From: UBA4416 sp046345275
Lineage (GTDB): Bacteria > Bacteroidota > Bacteroidia > B-17B0 > Aurantibacillaceae
Reading direction: 5' to 3'
DNA: 32,183 bases
Assembly: GCA_046345275.1 (NCBI GenBank)
Contig: JBKDJY010000042.1
Coordinates: forward strand, 1 to 32,183
Below the pieces are notes generated by a model. That model worked only from the letters and a program-made list of their open reading frames with translations. It did no database searches and was not told the DNA's origin. This document shows, in pieces, positions 15,582-25,571 of this stretch. Within the stretch, counting starts at the first letter, position 1; each line of letters begins with the position of its first letter. The translations under genes were made by a program, and so were the position numbers.

Positions 15582-17723
15582 TTATTTGTTCTTAAAAAAT
15601 GGTTTGATTTTATCTTTCCATTGAATAATTTTTTCAATCTTTTCTTGAATGGGTGGTGCAGTAATTTCTGTTATTTGAGAATCGCTTAACGATTTAAGTG
15701 CTTCGGGATAAAACAAAACAAAACTCGCAAATTCAATATTTTTACTCAATAGTTTAGGCATATTGTCAACATGAAAGTTAAACGAAACGGTTTGTTTTCT
15801 GCTACTTAAAAACACATATAAATTATCCGTTTTTGCTTTTTCAACAATATCATTATCGTCAAAATTTTCTAAAACAGAGTATAGATAAAACTCTTTATTT
15901 TTATCTCCTATTAATTTCGAAAAAACATCAAGTGTCTTTTCTTGACCGTAAACCAAGGATTTAACGCCAACTTGTTTCGAAATATAATTGATTTTTTTTG
16001 CAACTAAATTAAACCCATTTTCGAGTTCAGCATTTGATGATAAAACAACAATCACTTTTTTAAAGGTATTGAATGGTTGGATAATTTTTGATATTACAAT
16101 TGATTGCTTTGTTTTGATTAATAAATTATCTGCAATGCTCCCAAATATTATATTTCCTGAACCTTGCTGAGCTTTCCAACTGATTAAAATATCTGAAATG
16201 CTGTATGCTTTTGCCGTTCTTGCAATTCCATCAACAATGCTTAAATCAACTTTTTTTAATACTTGAACTTTTTTATCTCCAGAAGAAATTTGATCAACAA
16301 CACTGTCTATAACCTTTTTAATCACGTTAACTTTATCATCAGCTTCAGATGATTCTTCAATAATTGATAAAGGATAAATTGGTTCAATCGATTTGGGATC
16401 TTTTATAATCAAAGACAAGTCTATTAGTCTGGCAATGTTTTCTGGGTTACTAATGGGTATTAAAATTCGTTCCGTCTTATCGATTGTTTTTGTGGAATTT
16501 TCATTGTCTTCTATTGCAATTTTTCTGGCAGCCCTTTCTGTAACAAACGAACTAACTAAACAAGTTACCAAAATTAAAATGATGGTGCCATTGATAACAT
16601 TCTGATCAAACAATCCAATGTCATATCCAACTTTTATAACAGCCAATGTTGCGGCAGCATGAGAAGAACTCAAACCAAAGATAACCCTGCGTTCATATTT
16701 TGTATACTTATAAATAAAACCTGTTGCTTGAGCTGCAATCCATTTGGTTAAAATAGCAACTATGCTTAAAATAGCTGCAAATACAAGAGCATTGGTGCCT
16801 TTAAAAAATAAAGTCAAATCAACTAACATCCCAGCACTAATTAAAAAGAATGGAATAAAAATGGTATTACCTATAAAAATTACTCTATTCATTAAAATTG
16901 AATTATGTGGAATCACCCTATTTAATGATAAACCAGCCAAAAATGCGCCAATGATGGGTTCTACGCCTGCCAATTCAGAAAAAAAACCAGAAATAAATAC
17001 GACTGCTAAAACGTAAATGTACTGCGAACTGGCCTGCCCTTCGATGTTTCTAAAAAACCATCTACTTATTTTTGGGAGTAAATATAGAACGGAAAAACAT
17101 AATATACCCAATGATAAAAATAAGCGTATCCAAAATACTGTATTTATTTCTCCACCAACAACATTCGTAATAATACCAAGTAAAATTAAAACTGCACTAT
17201 CTGTAATAATAGTGCCGCCAAAAGAAACTTGAACCGCATTATTTTTAACAATTCCCATATTGCTTACAATCGGATAACTCAATAGCGTGTGGGTACTAAA
17301 CATACTTGCTAATAAGATGGAAGGCCACAAGCTAAATTCGAAGACATTGCTACAAACCCAAAAACCAATTGAGATGGGAATAAAAAAAGTAAGGGCCCCA
17401 AAAACTAAACTCCTCGATCGATTTTGTTTATACTCTTGCATATCAATTTCCAAACCAGCCAAAAACATGATATACAATAAACCAGTTTTGCTAAATAATT
17501 CAAAACTATCTGATTTTTCAATGATATGAAGCGTGTGAGGCCCAATAATAACACCAGCTATAATTAAACCAATAATTCCAGGAATTTGAAATCTTTTTAG
17601 GACCAAGGGCGCAAATAAAATAATTAAAAGCGTGACTGATAAAATCAATACAGGATTTTTTAAAGGCAGGTAATAATCAAAAAGATCTTTGAACACCAAT
17701 AAATTCTCACGAATCTGCAACAT
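15582..17723 (-). CDS. Cation:proton antiporter, CPA2 family, with UspA-like tail
   Basis: A 713-residue inner-membrane transporter. The first ~390 residues hold about 12 transmembrane helices of the Na+/H+ exchanger fold, with IIAGVIIGPHTLH (54-66), MFLAGLEIDM (86-95) and the FSTHTLLSYP / GGTIITDSAVL region, whose Thr174-Asp175 occupies the ion-binding position. A single Asp rather than Asp-Asp there suggests electroneutral exchange or another substrate ion; this is inference. The cytosolic part (about 405-713) resembles tandem universal-stress-protein domains; GNIIFGSIADNLLI matches the nucleotide-loop motif of the first. It is 91 bases downstream of the cytochrome gene in the same direction and may be co-transcribed or have its own promoter. 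The role is probably monovalent cation and pH homeostasis. Confidence 0.9.
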   Translation of the reverse strand: MLQIRENLLVFKDLFDYYLPLKNPVLILSVTLLIILFAPLVLKRFQIPGIIGLIIAGVIIGPHTLHIIEKSDSFELFSKTGLLYIMFLAGLEIDMQEYKQNRSRSLVFGALTFFIPISIGFWVCSNVFEFSLWPSILLASMFSTHTLLSYPIVSNMGIVKNNAVQVSFGGTIITDSAVLILLGIITNVVGGEINTVFWIRLFLSLGILCFSVLYLLPKISRWFFRNIEGQASSQYIYVLAVVFISGFFSELAGVEPIIGAFLAGLSLNRVIPHNSILMNRVIFIGNTIFIPFFLISAGMLVDLTLFFKGTNALVFAAILSIVAILTKWIAAQATGFIYKYTKYERRVIFGLSSSHAAATLAVIKVGYDIGLFDQNVINGTIILILVTCLVSSFVTERAARKIAIEDNENSTKTIDKTERILIPISNPENIARLIDLSLIIKDPKSIEPIYPLSIIEESSEADDKVNVIKKVIDSVVDQISSGDKKVQVLKKVDLSIVDGIARTAKAYSISDILISWKAQQGSGNIIFGSIADNLLIKTKQSIVISKIIQPFNTFKKVIVVLSSNAELENGFNLVAKKINYISKQVGVKSLVYGQEKTLDVFSKLIGDKNKEFYLYSVLENFDDNDIVEKAKTDNLYVFLSSRKQTVSFNFHVDNMPKLLSKNIEFASFVLFYPEALKSLSDSQITEITAPPIQEKIEKIIQWKDKIKPFFKNK

Positions 17724-17794
17724 ACCTTTGTTTTTACGAATCTAGTGAATTTAAACAAATAAGTTACGTCTACCAAAAAATTTAAAAGTAATTT

Positions 17795-17808
17795 AAGTAT
17801 CAATACTT
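17795..17808. repeat. 14-bp dyad symmetry upstream of the antiporter gene
   Basis: AAGTAT and ATACTT arms are separated by CA. It lies 7 bases after the cytochrome stop and about 70 bases before the antiporter start (both on the minus strand). It could be an operator or part of a weak hairpin; the two-base loop makes an RNA hairpin unlikely. Confidence 0.3.
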
Positions 17809-17814
17809 TCGTAA

Positions 17815-18177
17815 CTATTTATTTTCTGAAGAATGGCTTGCTATCATAGAAAGGATGTATTGATATAGCTCCTCTTTTTGTTTATGAGTTAATTTAGATC
17901 TAGAAGCCATTCTATCAACTTCATACTTCCATTGTTTTTCATCACGTGTATAAATATTTTTCATTCCATGGCAATCAGTGCATACTCCAATATAAATGGC
18001 ATGACCATTAATTAAGTCTTGCATCATTATATTTGGATAATTCATTTTAATTGCATTTAGCTGAATGTCCGTTGGCGCAATACTTTCTGCAGTAAAAGTT
18101 TGATTTCTTACTTTGCAAGAAACAATAAAAATGATTGTCGCTATGGCAACTTTTAATTTTGAAATATTAATCATCAC
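17815..18177 (-). CDS. Lipoprotein monohaem cytochrome c-like protein
   Basis: A 120-residue protein with a lipoprotein signal (IIFIVSC, lipidated Cys21) and one haem-binding motif Cys66-Thr-Asp-Cys69-His70. A likely distal Met ligand is Met90 in YEVDRMASR, in the W(x)nRM context usual for small class I cytochromes, and a C-terminal helix (KEELYQYILSMI) completes the fold. It should be anchored on the periplasmic side and carry electrons. It starts 8 bases after the AsmA-like gene and ends with TAG. No oxidase or reductase gene is near, so its electron partner is unknown. TAG here acts as a normal stop, which is relevant to the interrupted T9SS gene. Confidence 0.85.
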   Translation of the reverse strand: MMINISKLKVAIATIIFIVSCKVRNQTFTAESIAPTDIQLNAIKMNYPNIMMQDLINGHAIYIGVCTDCHGMKNIYTRDEKQWKYEVDRMASRSKLTHKQKEELYQYILSMIASHSSENK

Positions 18178-18185
18178 TCTTCCTT

Positions 18186-21020
18186 TTATTTTCCAGCTGC
18201 CGCATTACTCTTAGCTCTCGCATCTTCTAATATTTTATTACAGCGCGCTTCTGATTCATCTAATATTTTTTGAGCTTTTTTATCAGCTTCCTTTTTAGCA
18301 AGTTCCGCTGCTTTCTTAGCTGCAATTTTTGCAATTGGATTAGTCGCTTGTTCTACTAAGGCATCAGCCTGAGCATAACCTTCGGTTTTTGCTTTATCTA
18401 TGGCAGCTTGTGTTTCGGCTTTTATTTTTTCAACTTGGGCTTGTGCATCAGCTAAAATCTTTTGTGCTTCTTCATTTGCTTTATTTTTTACTTCAGCTAC
18501 AACTTGACCCGTAACAGTTTCCCCAGGAGTTTTGTTATCATTTTTAAAACCAGTTTTTACAATTGGTTTCAATACTGTTCCACCAAACCCTACATTAATA
18601 TTAACGGTTTTTGGGACACTGATATTTGAACCTATTGCGGAATTGGCTTGCCCAAGTAATCCGCTCACCAAGCCGGTTGCTGCACTTCCAAATAACTCAG
18701 TTGGAACAAGCATTTTCCAATTGTAATCAATGGTTTGGTCAAAGCCAGTGGAGCCAGTAATATCTGCTGAGATTTTGTCAATTTTAACTTTTACAGGTTG
18801 TTTTAATGATACTCTACCATCTTTAAATTCGTATTCAGCTACAATGTTTTCAATATCCAAGTTTTTTAATTTTTCTATTTTCAAAGCTTCTCCTAATTTT
18901 ACAAAAGGCGGAAACCCACCAACTGAAACTTTAGCAGTTTTAAATACGCCATTTCCATTTAAGGAAGCTAAAATGGGAGACATTTTAGTATCTAAATCTG
19001 CTTTAAAGTTCTCGAGTGTAGCTGTAAATATTCCTTTAGCATATTGGCCGATGGGAGCAATTTTTTGCACGGTATTAAATGCCACAAATGTTTTTTGAAT
19101 ATCAAAATTTTCAGCTTTTAAATTATAGCTTACAGTTGGTCTTTTAGGATTAGTAGTTTCATAATAGCCGTTCATTAATAAACCGCCTCCTAATAAATTC
19201 ATTTTTAAATTTGTCATATCTACTTTCCTTTTTTTGATTTGTAGATTCCCTACTATATGTTCGATGATTAAATTATCATACAGTACTTTTCCAATATTGG
19301 CATTTAAATCAAAATCAATATTGGCAGGCACTTCAAGCACAGTCATCGCTGTCGAATCTGCTTTAACTGGAGCAGCAGCAACAGTTTCAGTTGGAGAAGA
19401 AGACATTAATTGTGTAATATCTAATAAATTTGAATTGAAGGCGAAAGTTCCTGCTATTAAAGAATCTTTAAAAATGTATTGTAAAAAATTATCAATTTTA
19501 CCGTTAGCTCTGATATCGGATTTCCCAAGAATGGCATCAAATGACGCTAATTCAACATATTTATTTGTAAAATTTAATTTCAGAGTATTTAATAAAATAT
19601 CGTACGGTACTGTGCTCGTTTTATAATTCATTTTATCAATTTCCAAACTTCCGTTCAAAGTGAATTTATCATATTCTTTTTTATCCAAACTGCTCATTTT
19701 TCCAGCAGCACTAATATTGGCTTTTATAATTCCACTCATGTAATCACCTTTTTCTAATGGTATAAAATCTTTTACAGAATTTAAATCAATGATGGCTTTA
19801 ATTTCAGCAGCTAAATTTGGATCAGATATGGGCGTTTTTACGTGAGCTGAAATATCTATCGGATTTCCTGCCATACTTAAATGAAATTTGTTTACATCGA
19901 CAGTTGTCGCATCTAGGTAATTTTTTTTGTTTTCCACGTGCACATCAACGTTAATATCATTAACAGATTTTGGCAAGGAAGGATATTTAAACATGGCATT
20001 AATTATTGCTAAATTAATTCCAAAAGAAGGGTAAGTGTTTTTGGTACTATCTTTTTCACTATGTAAAGTCCCATTAGCGAAACCATCTAGTTTTAGAGCT
20101 CCCTCAGTTTTTACTTGAGCAAAATCTTTACTATAAACGCTTGGTATTAAAGATAAGATGGACTTAAATTCAGTTTGTTTGGCAGCAAATTTTAGATCTA
20201 AGTTTATATCATCGGTTGGCATCGCAACAAAGCCATCAAACGATATTCCTAATTCATTTAAATTAAATTCATTTTCTTTAAATGTGTATTTGCTATTTGG
20301 CATATCCACATTTAAGTCGGCCTTAAACCGAACTTTAACTTTGTTTAAATAATTTACCCCACCATAAGAAGCACTGGTTTCGGCAATTTCCAATAAATTA
20401 GTTAAGGTAAAAATATCTTGTGTAAAATCGCCACTCAATTTATAATTTAGGTCATTTAAATTTGCAAATGTATTTCCTTGCCAATCGTTATAGGTGATTT
20501 TGGCATGACTAATCTCTAGCTGATTTAGTTTTAGCGCAAATTTTGTTGCAGTTGTATCTATTGGCGTTTGAGAAGATGCAGTATCTGAATTCGCTTTTGT
20601 GATATCCCAACTTGCTTTGCCACTACTGTTAATAGTTGCATTAATATGAGGTTCATTTACAATTAAAGAATTTATTTGATATTTATCGCCAGCAATAACA
20701 CTTTTAATGTTTAAATCAAAAGACAACTGTTTTATGTAAGCCAGTGTATCACCTGCAAATGGTTCAATATTAATGACACTAACATTGTTTATTTTAAATC
20801 TAAAATCAGGAAATGAACTGATAAGGGTTAAATCAAAATCACCAAATTCAACTTTTGCATTTAAACTTTTGTTTGCTTCATCTTTAACTATTTGGACGAG
20901 CTTGTCCTTGAAAAGGAATGGCGCCAATGCAATGATAATTAATAATGCTAAGAAAGTAATTCCTGACCATTTCAAAACTTTTTTTAGTAAGCTGCTCTTT
21001 TTCTTAATTGTTGTGTTCAT
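18186..21020 (-). CDS. AsmA-like family protein with C-terminal coiled-coil extension
   Basis: A 944-residue envelope protein with one N-terminal membrane helix (about 18-34, WSGITFLALLIIIALAPFLF), then the AsmA opening (VEFGDFDLTLISSFPDFRFKI, LAYIKQLSFDLNIKSVI). Long beta-rich repeats follow, and the conserved C-terminal core (GNGVFKTAKVSVGG, then IDYNWKMLVPTELFG). AsmA-like proteins form hydrophobic grooves that are thought to move lipids between inner and outer membranes. The last ~115 residues are unusual: a Lys/Ala/Glu-rich helix resembling a coiled coil (KANEEAQKILADAQAQVEKI and similar heptads). The gene starts 10 bases after the histidine kinase gene and is followed 8 bases later by the cytochrome gene. 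Confidence 0.88.
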   Translation of the reverse strand: MNTTIKKKSSLLKKVLKWSGITFLALLIIIALAPFLFKDKLVQIVKDEANKSLNAKVEFGDFDLTLISSFPDFRFKINNVSVINIEPFAGDTLAYIKQLSFDLNIKSVIAGDKYQINSLIVNEPHINATINSSGKASWDITKANSDTASSQTPIDTTATKFALKLNQLEISHAKITYNDWQGNTFANLNDLNYKLSGDFTQDIFTLTNLLEIAETSASYGGVNYLNKVKVRFKADLNVDMPNSKYTFKENEFNLNELGISFDGFVAMPTDDINLDLKFAAKQTEFKSILSLIPSVYSKDFAQVKTEGALKLDGFANGTLHSEKDSTKNTYPSFGINLAIINAMFKYPSLPKSVNDINVDVHVENKKNYLDATTVDVNKFHLSMAGNPIDISAHVKTPISDPNLAAEIKAIIDLNSVKDFIPLEKGDYMSGIIKANISAAGKMSSLDKKEYDKFTLNGSLEIDKMNYKTSTVPYDILLNTLKLNFTNKYVELASFDAILGKSDIRANGKIDNFLQYIFKDSLIAGTFAFNSNLLDITQLMSSSPTETVAAAPVKADSTAMTVLEVPANIDFDLNANIGKVLYDNLIIEHIVGNLQIKKRKVDMTNLKMNLLGGGLLMNGYYETTNPKRPTVSYNLKAENFDIQKTFVAFNTVQKIAPIGQYAKGIFTATLENFKADLDTKMSPILASLNGNGVFKTAKVSVGGFPPFVKLGEALKIEKLKNLDIENIVAEYEFKDGRVSLKQPVKVKIDKISADITGSTGFDQTIDYNWKMLVPTELFGSAATGLVSGLLGQANSAIGSNISVPKTVNINVGFGGTVLKPIVKTGFKNDNKTPGETVTGQVVAEVKNKANEEAQKILADAQAQVEKIKAETQAAIDKAKTEGYAQADALVEQATNPIAKIAAKKAAELAKKEADKKAQKILDESEARCNKILEDARAKSNAAAGK

Positions 21021-21030
21021 ATTATATATT

Positions 21031-22299
21031 TTAATAAGTTCTTATTTTTTCTTCGGAAATTAATGCTGAATCAAAATTCAATGTGTAAGTTGCTCCATTG
21101 TCATTGATAAAATTTGATACACCATTTAATTGGCCTGTTAATGCTTCTATAACAGATAAGCCAAGTGAATATTTGTTTTTAAAATCTATTGGCAATCCTA
21201 TGCCATTGTCTTTTACCTTCAAAAGAAAACCATTTTTTTCATTCGTAAAGATAATATCAATTTTGCCAGCAGACCTATCTTTAAATGCATGTTTAAAACA
21301 ATTCGTGAGCAATTCATTTAAAATCAAAGCGCAAGGAATAGCTGCATCAATGTTTAAAAAAGTGTTATTAATATTGCAATTAATTTCGATGGTATTTGAA
21401 ATACCAGGATAAGATTTAGAAATTTCTTTTATTAATTCTTTTGAATATTCGCCAAAATCAATGTTATTTAAATTATTGTTTTTGTAGAGCTGATTATGAA
21501 TTAATGCCATAGAATGAACTCTATTCCTGCTTTCAATGAGTGTATTTTTCGCGTCAATATGTAAATCATCATTTATTTTTAAATTTAAAAGAGCAGAGAT
21601 GATGGCTAGATTATTTTTAACACGATGATGAAGTTCTGCCAATAAGATATTTTTTTCAGCCAAACTTTTTTCAGTCGCCTTTTCCGAAAGTGAACGCTTC
21701 TCAATTCTTTTTTGATACTCTAAACTTTCTCCTAAATTATTTTGGGAAAAAATAAATGCAAAATAACTTAGTGAGATTAAACTAAAAGGCAAATTAAACA
21801 AAAATATTTTATACTGTTTTTCCTCTGTTAAAAATGAATTTTTGAATAATTCATAATTTGTTGAGACATTAATTAGAATTAAAACAACGATTAATAAACT
21901 CTGAAAAGCAATTATTTTTTTTTCTTTTTGTAAATCAAAGCCGAAAGCAATTCCAACCAACAATGGAAAGTAGAATAAATAAGCACCTGATTTTAGCCCA
22001 GAATAAGAGTCAAAATAAAAAATAACTAAGCTGACCCATGTAAAATGTAGTGAAATGGCAAGTTTGTGATGTTTTAAACGGTTAAGGAAATATAATATAG
22101 TAAAAATAAAAATTAGCGCTATGGTGATTAAGCCTGCTAAAAAATCTCCTATTAAAAAATAATTAATGGAGCTGAATAATAAAACTAATACAGTAACACA
22201 GTAAAATTTATTAAAAAAATTAATTCGTTTAATTAAGGCATCATCATATCCAGTTTGGATACCACTTGAAAATAAAAATTGCCATAATTTAAGTGCCAT
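21031..22299 (-). CDS. Membrane sensor histidine kinase, HisKA_2 type
   Basis: A 422-residue kinase. Residues 30-186 hold about six transmembrane helices with no recognisable periplasmic sensor domain. A linking coiled coil (190-215) leads to the dimerisation/phosphoacceptor helix LLAELHHRVKNNLAIISALL with the phospho-accepting His at 224 (His225 adjacent). The ATPase domain shows the N box NELLTNCFKHAF (328-339) and G box DNGIGLP (364-370), ending with SLGLSVIEAL. No response regulator gene is in the window, so it is an orphan. The gene lies 6 bases after the OmpA-family gene and 10 before the AsmA-like gene, suggesting it monitors or serves the same envelope function. Confidence 0.9.
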   Translation of the reverse strand: MALKLWQFLFSSGIQTGYDDALIKRINFFNKFYCVTVLVLLFSSINYFLIGDFLAGLITIALIFIFTILYFLNRLKHHKLAISLHFTWVSLVIFYFDSYSGLKSGAYLFYFPLLVGIAFGFDLQKEKKIIAFQSLLIVVLILINVSTNYELFKNSFLTEEKQYKIFLFNLPFSLISLSYFAFIFSQNNLGESLEYQKRIEKRSLSEKATEKSLAEKNILLAELHHRVKNNLAIISALLNLKINDDLHIDAKNTLIESRNRVHSMALIHNQLYKNNNLNNIDFGEYSKELIKEISKSYPGISNTIEINCNINNTFLNIDAAIPCALILNELLTNCFKHAFKDRSAGKIDIIFTNEKNGFLLKVKDNGIGLPIDFKNKYSLGLSVIEALTGQLNGVSNFINDNGATYTLNFDSALISEEKIRTY

Positions 22300-22305
22300 A
22301 GGAGT

Positions 22306-24456
22306 TTACTTACTTAATATTTTAAATTCAGTTCTCCTATTTTCTTGCCTACCTTCATCTGTATCGTTTGTCGCTACAGGAACCGTTTCTCCATATCCTT
22401 TAGCAACAAGTCTATCAGATGAAATACCTTTTTCTATGAGATAAGAAACAACAGATTGGGAACGTGATTGAGATAATTTTTGATTATACTCATCAGTTCC
22501 TTTGCTATCAGTATGGCTACCTAATTCAATTTTTAAAGTTGGGTTTTCGGATAATAATTTAATTAAGCGATTGAGCTCACTAGCAGATTCTGGCCTTATG
22601 CTTGCTTTGTTAAAATCAAAAAAGATATTTCGTAATGCAATTGTTTTTCCAATATCTATTTTTTTAAGTTCAACATTTTTTTCAATTTCTTGGAAATTTG
22701 CAGCTGCAGGTAAATCAAAATTTTCAGAATGAAATAAATAGTCTTCGCGTCTTACAACAATCCCATAATTAGTTCCAGAAGGCAAAGAAACTAAATATTT
22801 ACCTGATGAACTGTTTGATTTAAAGATGGCAATGATTTCATTTTTAACGTTGTCAATTAATTCAATTATTGCTTCAAGGGGTTGTTTAGTTTGTTCATCC
22901 GATATAATCCCTTTAAGGATGGTCATTTTCGGACTCGAATCAATAATTTTGTTGGCTTTAAATTCGGTAACTGGACCTGCTACACTAGCCAATAAATTAT
23001 CTTCATTCATTAAGATTGGTTGTTTTTCAGGACCTAAAAATGTAATCCGATAAATATCTTTGTCTCCAAATCCACCCGCTTTTGATGACGCATAATAGCC
23101 ATGATAACCACTACCATTAATTACAAAAAACACATCATCATCGGCACCATTAATTGGATAACCTAAATTAACAGGAGAACTCCATTTTCCATTTTCATAT
23201 ACTGATTTAAATACATCATAACCTCCCATTGTTTGATGCCCTTTGGAACTAAAGTATAGTGTCTTTCCATCGGGATGAATAAAAACACCTTCTTCGTCAT
23301 ATTTTGTATTGATGGTTGGGCCTATGTTGATAGATGGTCCCCATTCTCCATTTACATCCTTGTCGGAATAGTATATATCCCTATTACCAATGCCATCTTT
23401 TTTATCACTCACAAAATAAAGGCGTTTCCCATCAAACGATAAACTCACCGAAGATTCATGATCTTTTGAATTGATATTTTTATTTAAGTGCTCAGGTTTT
23501 GACCATGTTGTTCCTGATAAATTACTTACATATATATCTCCGCCATCTTTTTCTTTATACTTGTAAATAAACAAAATCGTACCATCTGCCGATAAACCTG
23601 CCGTAGCATCATGTTCATCGCTATTAACAATAGCACCGAAGTTTTGAGCTTGATCCCAATCTTTACCTTTTCTATATGATATGTATAAATCTTCCATATA
23701 TCCACCATTATCTTTGTCTTTCTTCCCACCTGTGGTTGAATTTCTGCAAGCAGTAAATGCCACCATGGATTCGTCGGCAGTAATAAAAGCACTATATTCG
23801 GGGTAAGAAGAATTAATAGAAGGGCCTAAATTATCTACAAATATGCGTTTCGGATTTGCCATTTCCCTTTTACCTATTCGACATTCTTCTATTTTTTTAT
23901 TAACATCTTCAATGGCCAAAGCATTTTCAGCAACATTAAGTTTTAAATAATTAATATATTTTTGATAATAACTAATAGCGGCATCTAATTTTAAATTAAG
24001 TTGAGAAGACCAACCTAAATAGAAATAGGCGTCATTTGGAATATTTCCGCCTAACGAATTAGCTTTTTCCAAGTGACGATTTGCATCTAATGATAAAGGA
24101 TCTAGATTAAAATAAATAACGCCAAGTAAATAATTTAACTCTGCATTGTTAGGATTAAAATCTTGAGCAGCTTTTAGCAATGGTAGAGCTTCTGTAAAAT
24201 AAATATCGCCAGCATGTCGATAATCATTTCTACTTGTTGGAAAAAATCCATGAATAGCAACGTATTCTTCCAGAAAAAAATCATATTCCTTTTTTCCAGT
24301 AATAAAAATGTCCCTGCCATCATCTAAATTTCTTTTTGCCGTTTTCAATTGATCTTTTTTATCTGGAAAATTGGCTTTATCAAATTCAATGTTTTGAGAA
24401 TTTGCAATTTGAAAAGTTAGCAGTATGATAAAGGCAAATAAATGTTTATGTTTCAT
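22306..24456 (-). CDS. OmpA-family protein with TPR, beta-propeller and CRD domains (PorE-like architecture)
   Basis: A 716-residue exported protein: signal peptide (1-20, ending ANSQ), TPR-like helices (80-195), five PD40/WD40-like blades (205-475; for example DGKTLYFSS at 397-404), a carboxypeptidase-regulatory-like fold (513-583) and an OmpA C-terminal domain (608-715). The peptidoglycan-binding pair Asp650 and Arg665 keeps the 15-residue spacing seen in OmpA. This domain order matches PorE, the peptidoglycan-anchored T9SS component of Porphyromonas gingivalis, but Bacteroidota carry many paralogues. PorE is a lipoprotein, whereas this signal peptide has no lipobox Cys. I call the architecture, not the function. 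It is 30 bases after the TPR gene and 6 bases before the kinase gene. Confidence 0.9.
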   Translation of the reverse strand: MKHKHLFAFIILLTFQIANSQNIEFDKANFPDKKDQLKTAKRNLDDGRDIFITGKKEYDFFLEEYVAIHGFFPTSRNDYRHAGDIYFTEALPLLKAAQDFNPNNAELNYLLGVIYFNLDPLSLDANRHLEKANSLGGNIPNDAYFYLGWSSQLNLKLDAAISYYQKYINYLKLNVAENALAIEDVNKKIEECRIGKREMANPKRIFVDNLGPSINSSYPEYSAFITADESMVAFTACRNSTTGGKKDKDNGGYMEDLYISYRKGKDWDQAQNFGAIVNSDEHDATAGLSADGTILFIYKYKEKDGGDIYVSNLSGTTWSKPEHLNKNINSKDHESSVSLSFDGKRLYFVSDKKDGIGNRDIYYSDKDVNGEWGPSINIGPTINTKYDEEGVFIHPDGKTLYFSSKGHQTMGGYDVFKSVYENGKWSSPVNLGYPINGADDDVFFVINGSGYHGYYASSKAGGFGDKDIYRITFLGPEKQPILMNEDNLLASVAGPVTEFKANKIIDSSPKMTILKGIISDEQTKQPLEAIIELIDNVKNEIIAIFKSNSSSGKYLVSLPSGTNYGIVVRREDYLFHSENFDLPAAANFQEIEKNVELKKIDIGKTIALRNIFFDFNKASIRPESASELNRLIKLLSENPTLKIELGSHTDSKGTDEYNQKLSQSRSQSVVSYLIEKGISSDRLVAKGYGETVPVATNDTDEGRQENRRTEFKILSK

Positions 24457-24486
24457 TCTGTTTTTATTTCTAATTCTTAAAAATGA

Positions 24487-25539
24487 TTAATCACATAATC
24501 CTGATGAGTAACTCTTTCCCTCTGAAAAACCTAATTGGCTGCCTGTTTTCCAATCGTTACAGGCACCTTCTTCGTCTTTTAATAATTGTTTGGCAATGCC
24601 TCGATTTATAAATGCAGCGCCTGATTTGGAATTAGTTTGTATGGCTTTATTTGCCCACTCAACAGCCGTTTTGTAATCCTTTTTTTTGATATACGCTGAA
24701 GCCATATTATTCATCGCTAAATCATAATCTGCTTTATACTTTAGAGCTTCATCAAAATCTGAAATGGCTCCTGTGATATCGTTTAGGTTTAACTTTGCTG
24801 TGCCGCGATTGTTTAAAGCAACATAATAGTCTGATTTTAAAGCAATCGCTTTACTGTACGCCTCTATCGCACCTTTATGATCGCCATTATTTCTTTTACA
24901 GGAGCCTAAATTATTATATGAGAAAAATAATTTCGGATCATTTAAGATTGCCTTTTCATAATCAGAAATAGCACCAACAAAATCACCCAACATTTTTTTG
25001 GCAGAAGCCCTATCATTATAGGCAGCCGCAAAATCTGTTTTTAAAGCAATGGCCGAACCATAATCTGCAATGGCTTCCTTATACAATTGATCTTCAAACT
25101 TTAACAATCCACTTAAATAAAACGCTTTATAATATCCTTCGTCAATCAGTGTAATTCTATTTAAATAGCTCAAGCAAGAATCTCTGTTTTTTAGAAAATA
25201 GAAAGTTTGAGCTTTTCCGAATAAAGCATCTGAATAAAGAGGATTTAATAGGATGGCTTGATTATAATCGTTTAAAGATTCTTGGTATTTTTTAGAATCA
25301 AACTGCGCAAATCCTCTGCTACAATATGCTTTTTCAAAATTAGGATTAAGAGAAATGGCTCGACTGAAATTTTCTATTGCAGAAGTAAAATCCTTTTTCT
25401 CAATAAAATCTAAGCCTTGATTATAGAGAATTTCAGCTTCTCTAACGGGTGTATTTACGGTTTTAACCTTAACGGTGTCCTGCGCATTTATTAAAATACT
25501 CAAACATAAAAAGAAAATAGCAAAAACGGTTTTTATCAT
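24487..25539 (-). CDS. Secreted TPR-repeat protein
   Basis: A 350-residue protein with a signal peptide (MIKTVFAIFFLCLSILINAQ) and eight or so consecutive 34-residue TPR units from about 30 to 325, recognisable by repeated AI(x)DY(x)KAI(x)L(x)P. TPR solenoids bind peptides or protein partners; here the location is periplasmic or outer-membrane-facing. The C terminus ends in a distinct cap with Cys327 and Cys349 (GACNDWKTGSQLGF... GLC), a likely disulphide. The identical Cys spacing recurs in the TPR part of the membrane protein at 28716. It is 33 bases after trmN6 and 30 before the OmpA-family gene, so it may be a partner for that protein. Confidence 0.88.
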   Translation of the reverse strand: MIKTVFAIFFLCLSILINAQDTVKVKTVNTPVREAEILYNQGLDFIEKKDFTSAIENFSRAISLNPNFEKAYCSRGFAQFDSKKYQESLNDYNQAILLNPLYSDALFGKAQTFYFLKNRDSCLSYLNRITLIDEGYYKAFYLSGLLKFEDQLYKEAIADYGSAIALKTDFAAAYNDRASAKKMLGDFVGAISDYEKAILNDPKLFFSYNNLGSCKRNNGDHKGAIEAYSKAIALKSDYYVALNNRGTAKLNLNDITGAISDFDEALKYKADYDLAMNNMASAYIKKKDYKTAVEWANKAIQTNSKSGAAFINRGIAKQLLKDEEGACNDWKTGSQLGFSEGKSYSSGLCD

Positions 25540-25571
25540 TCTAAATTTTTTATGTATAAAGATAAGTATAT

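Noticed and set aside
22306..24456. Naming the OmpA-family gene porE
   Set aside because: The domain order matches, but there is no lipobox Cys, no other T9SS machinery gene nearby, and many paralogues share this architecture.
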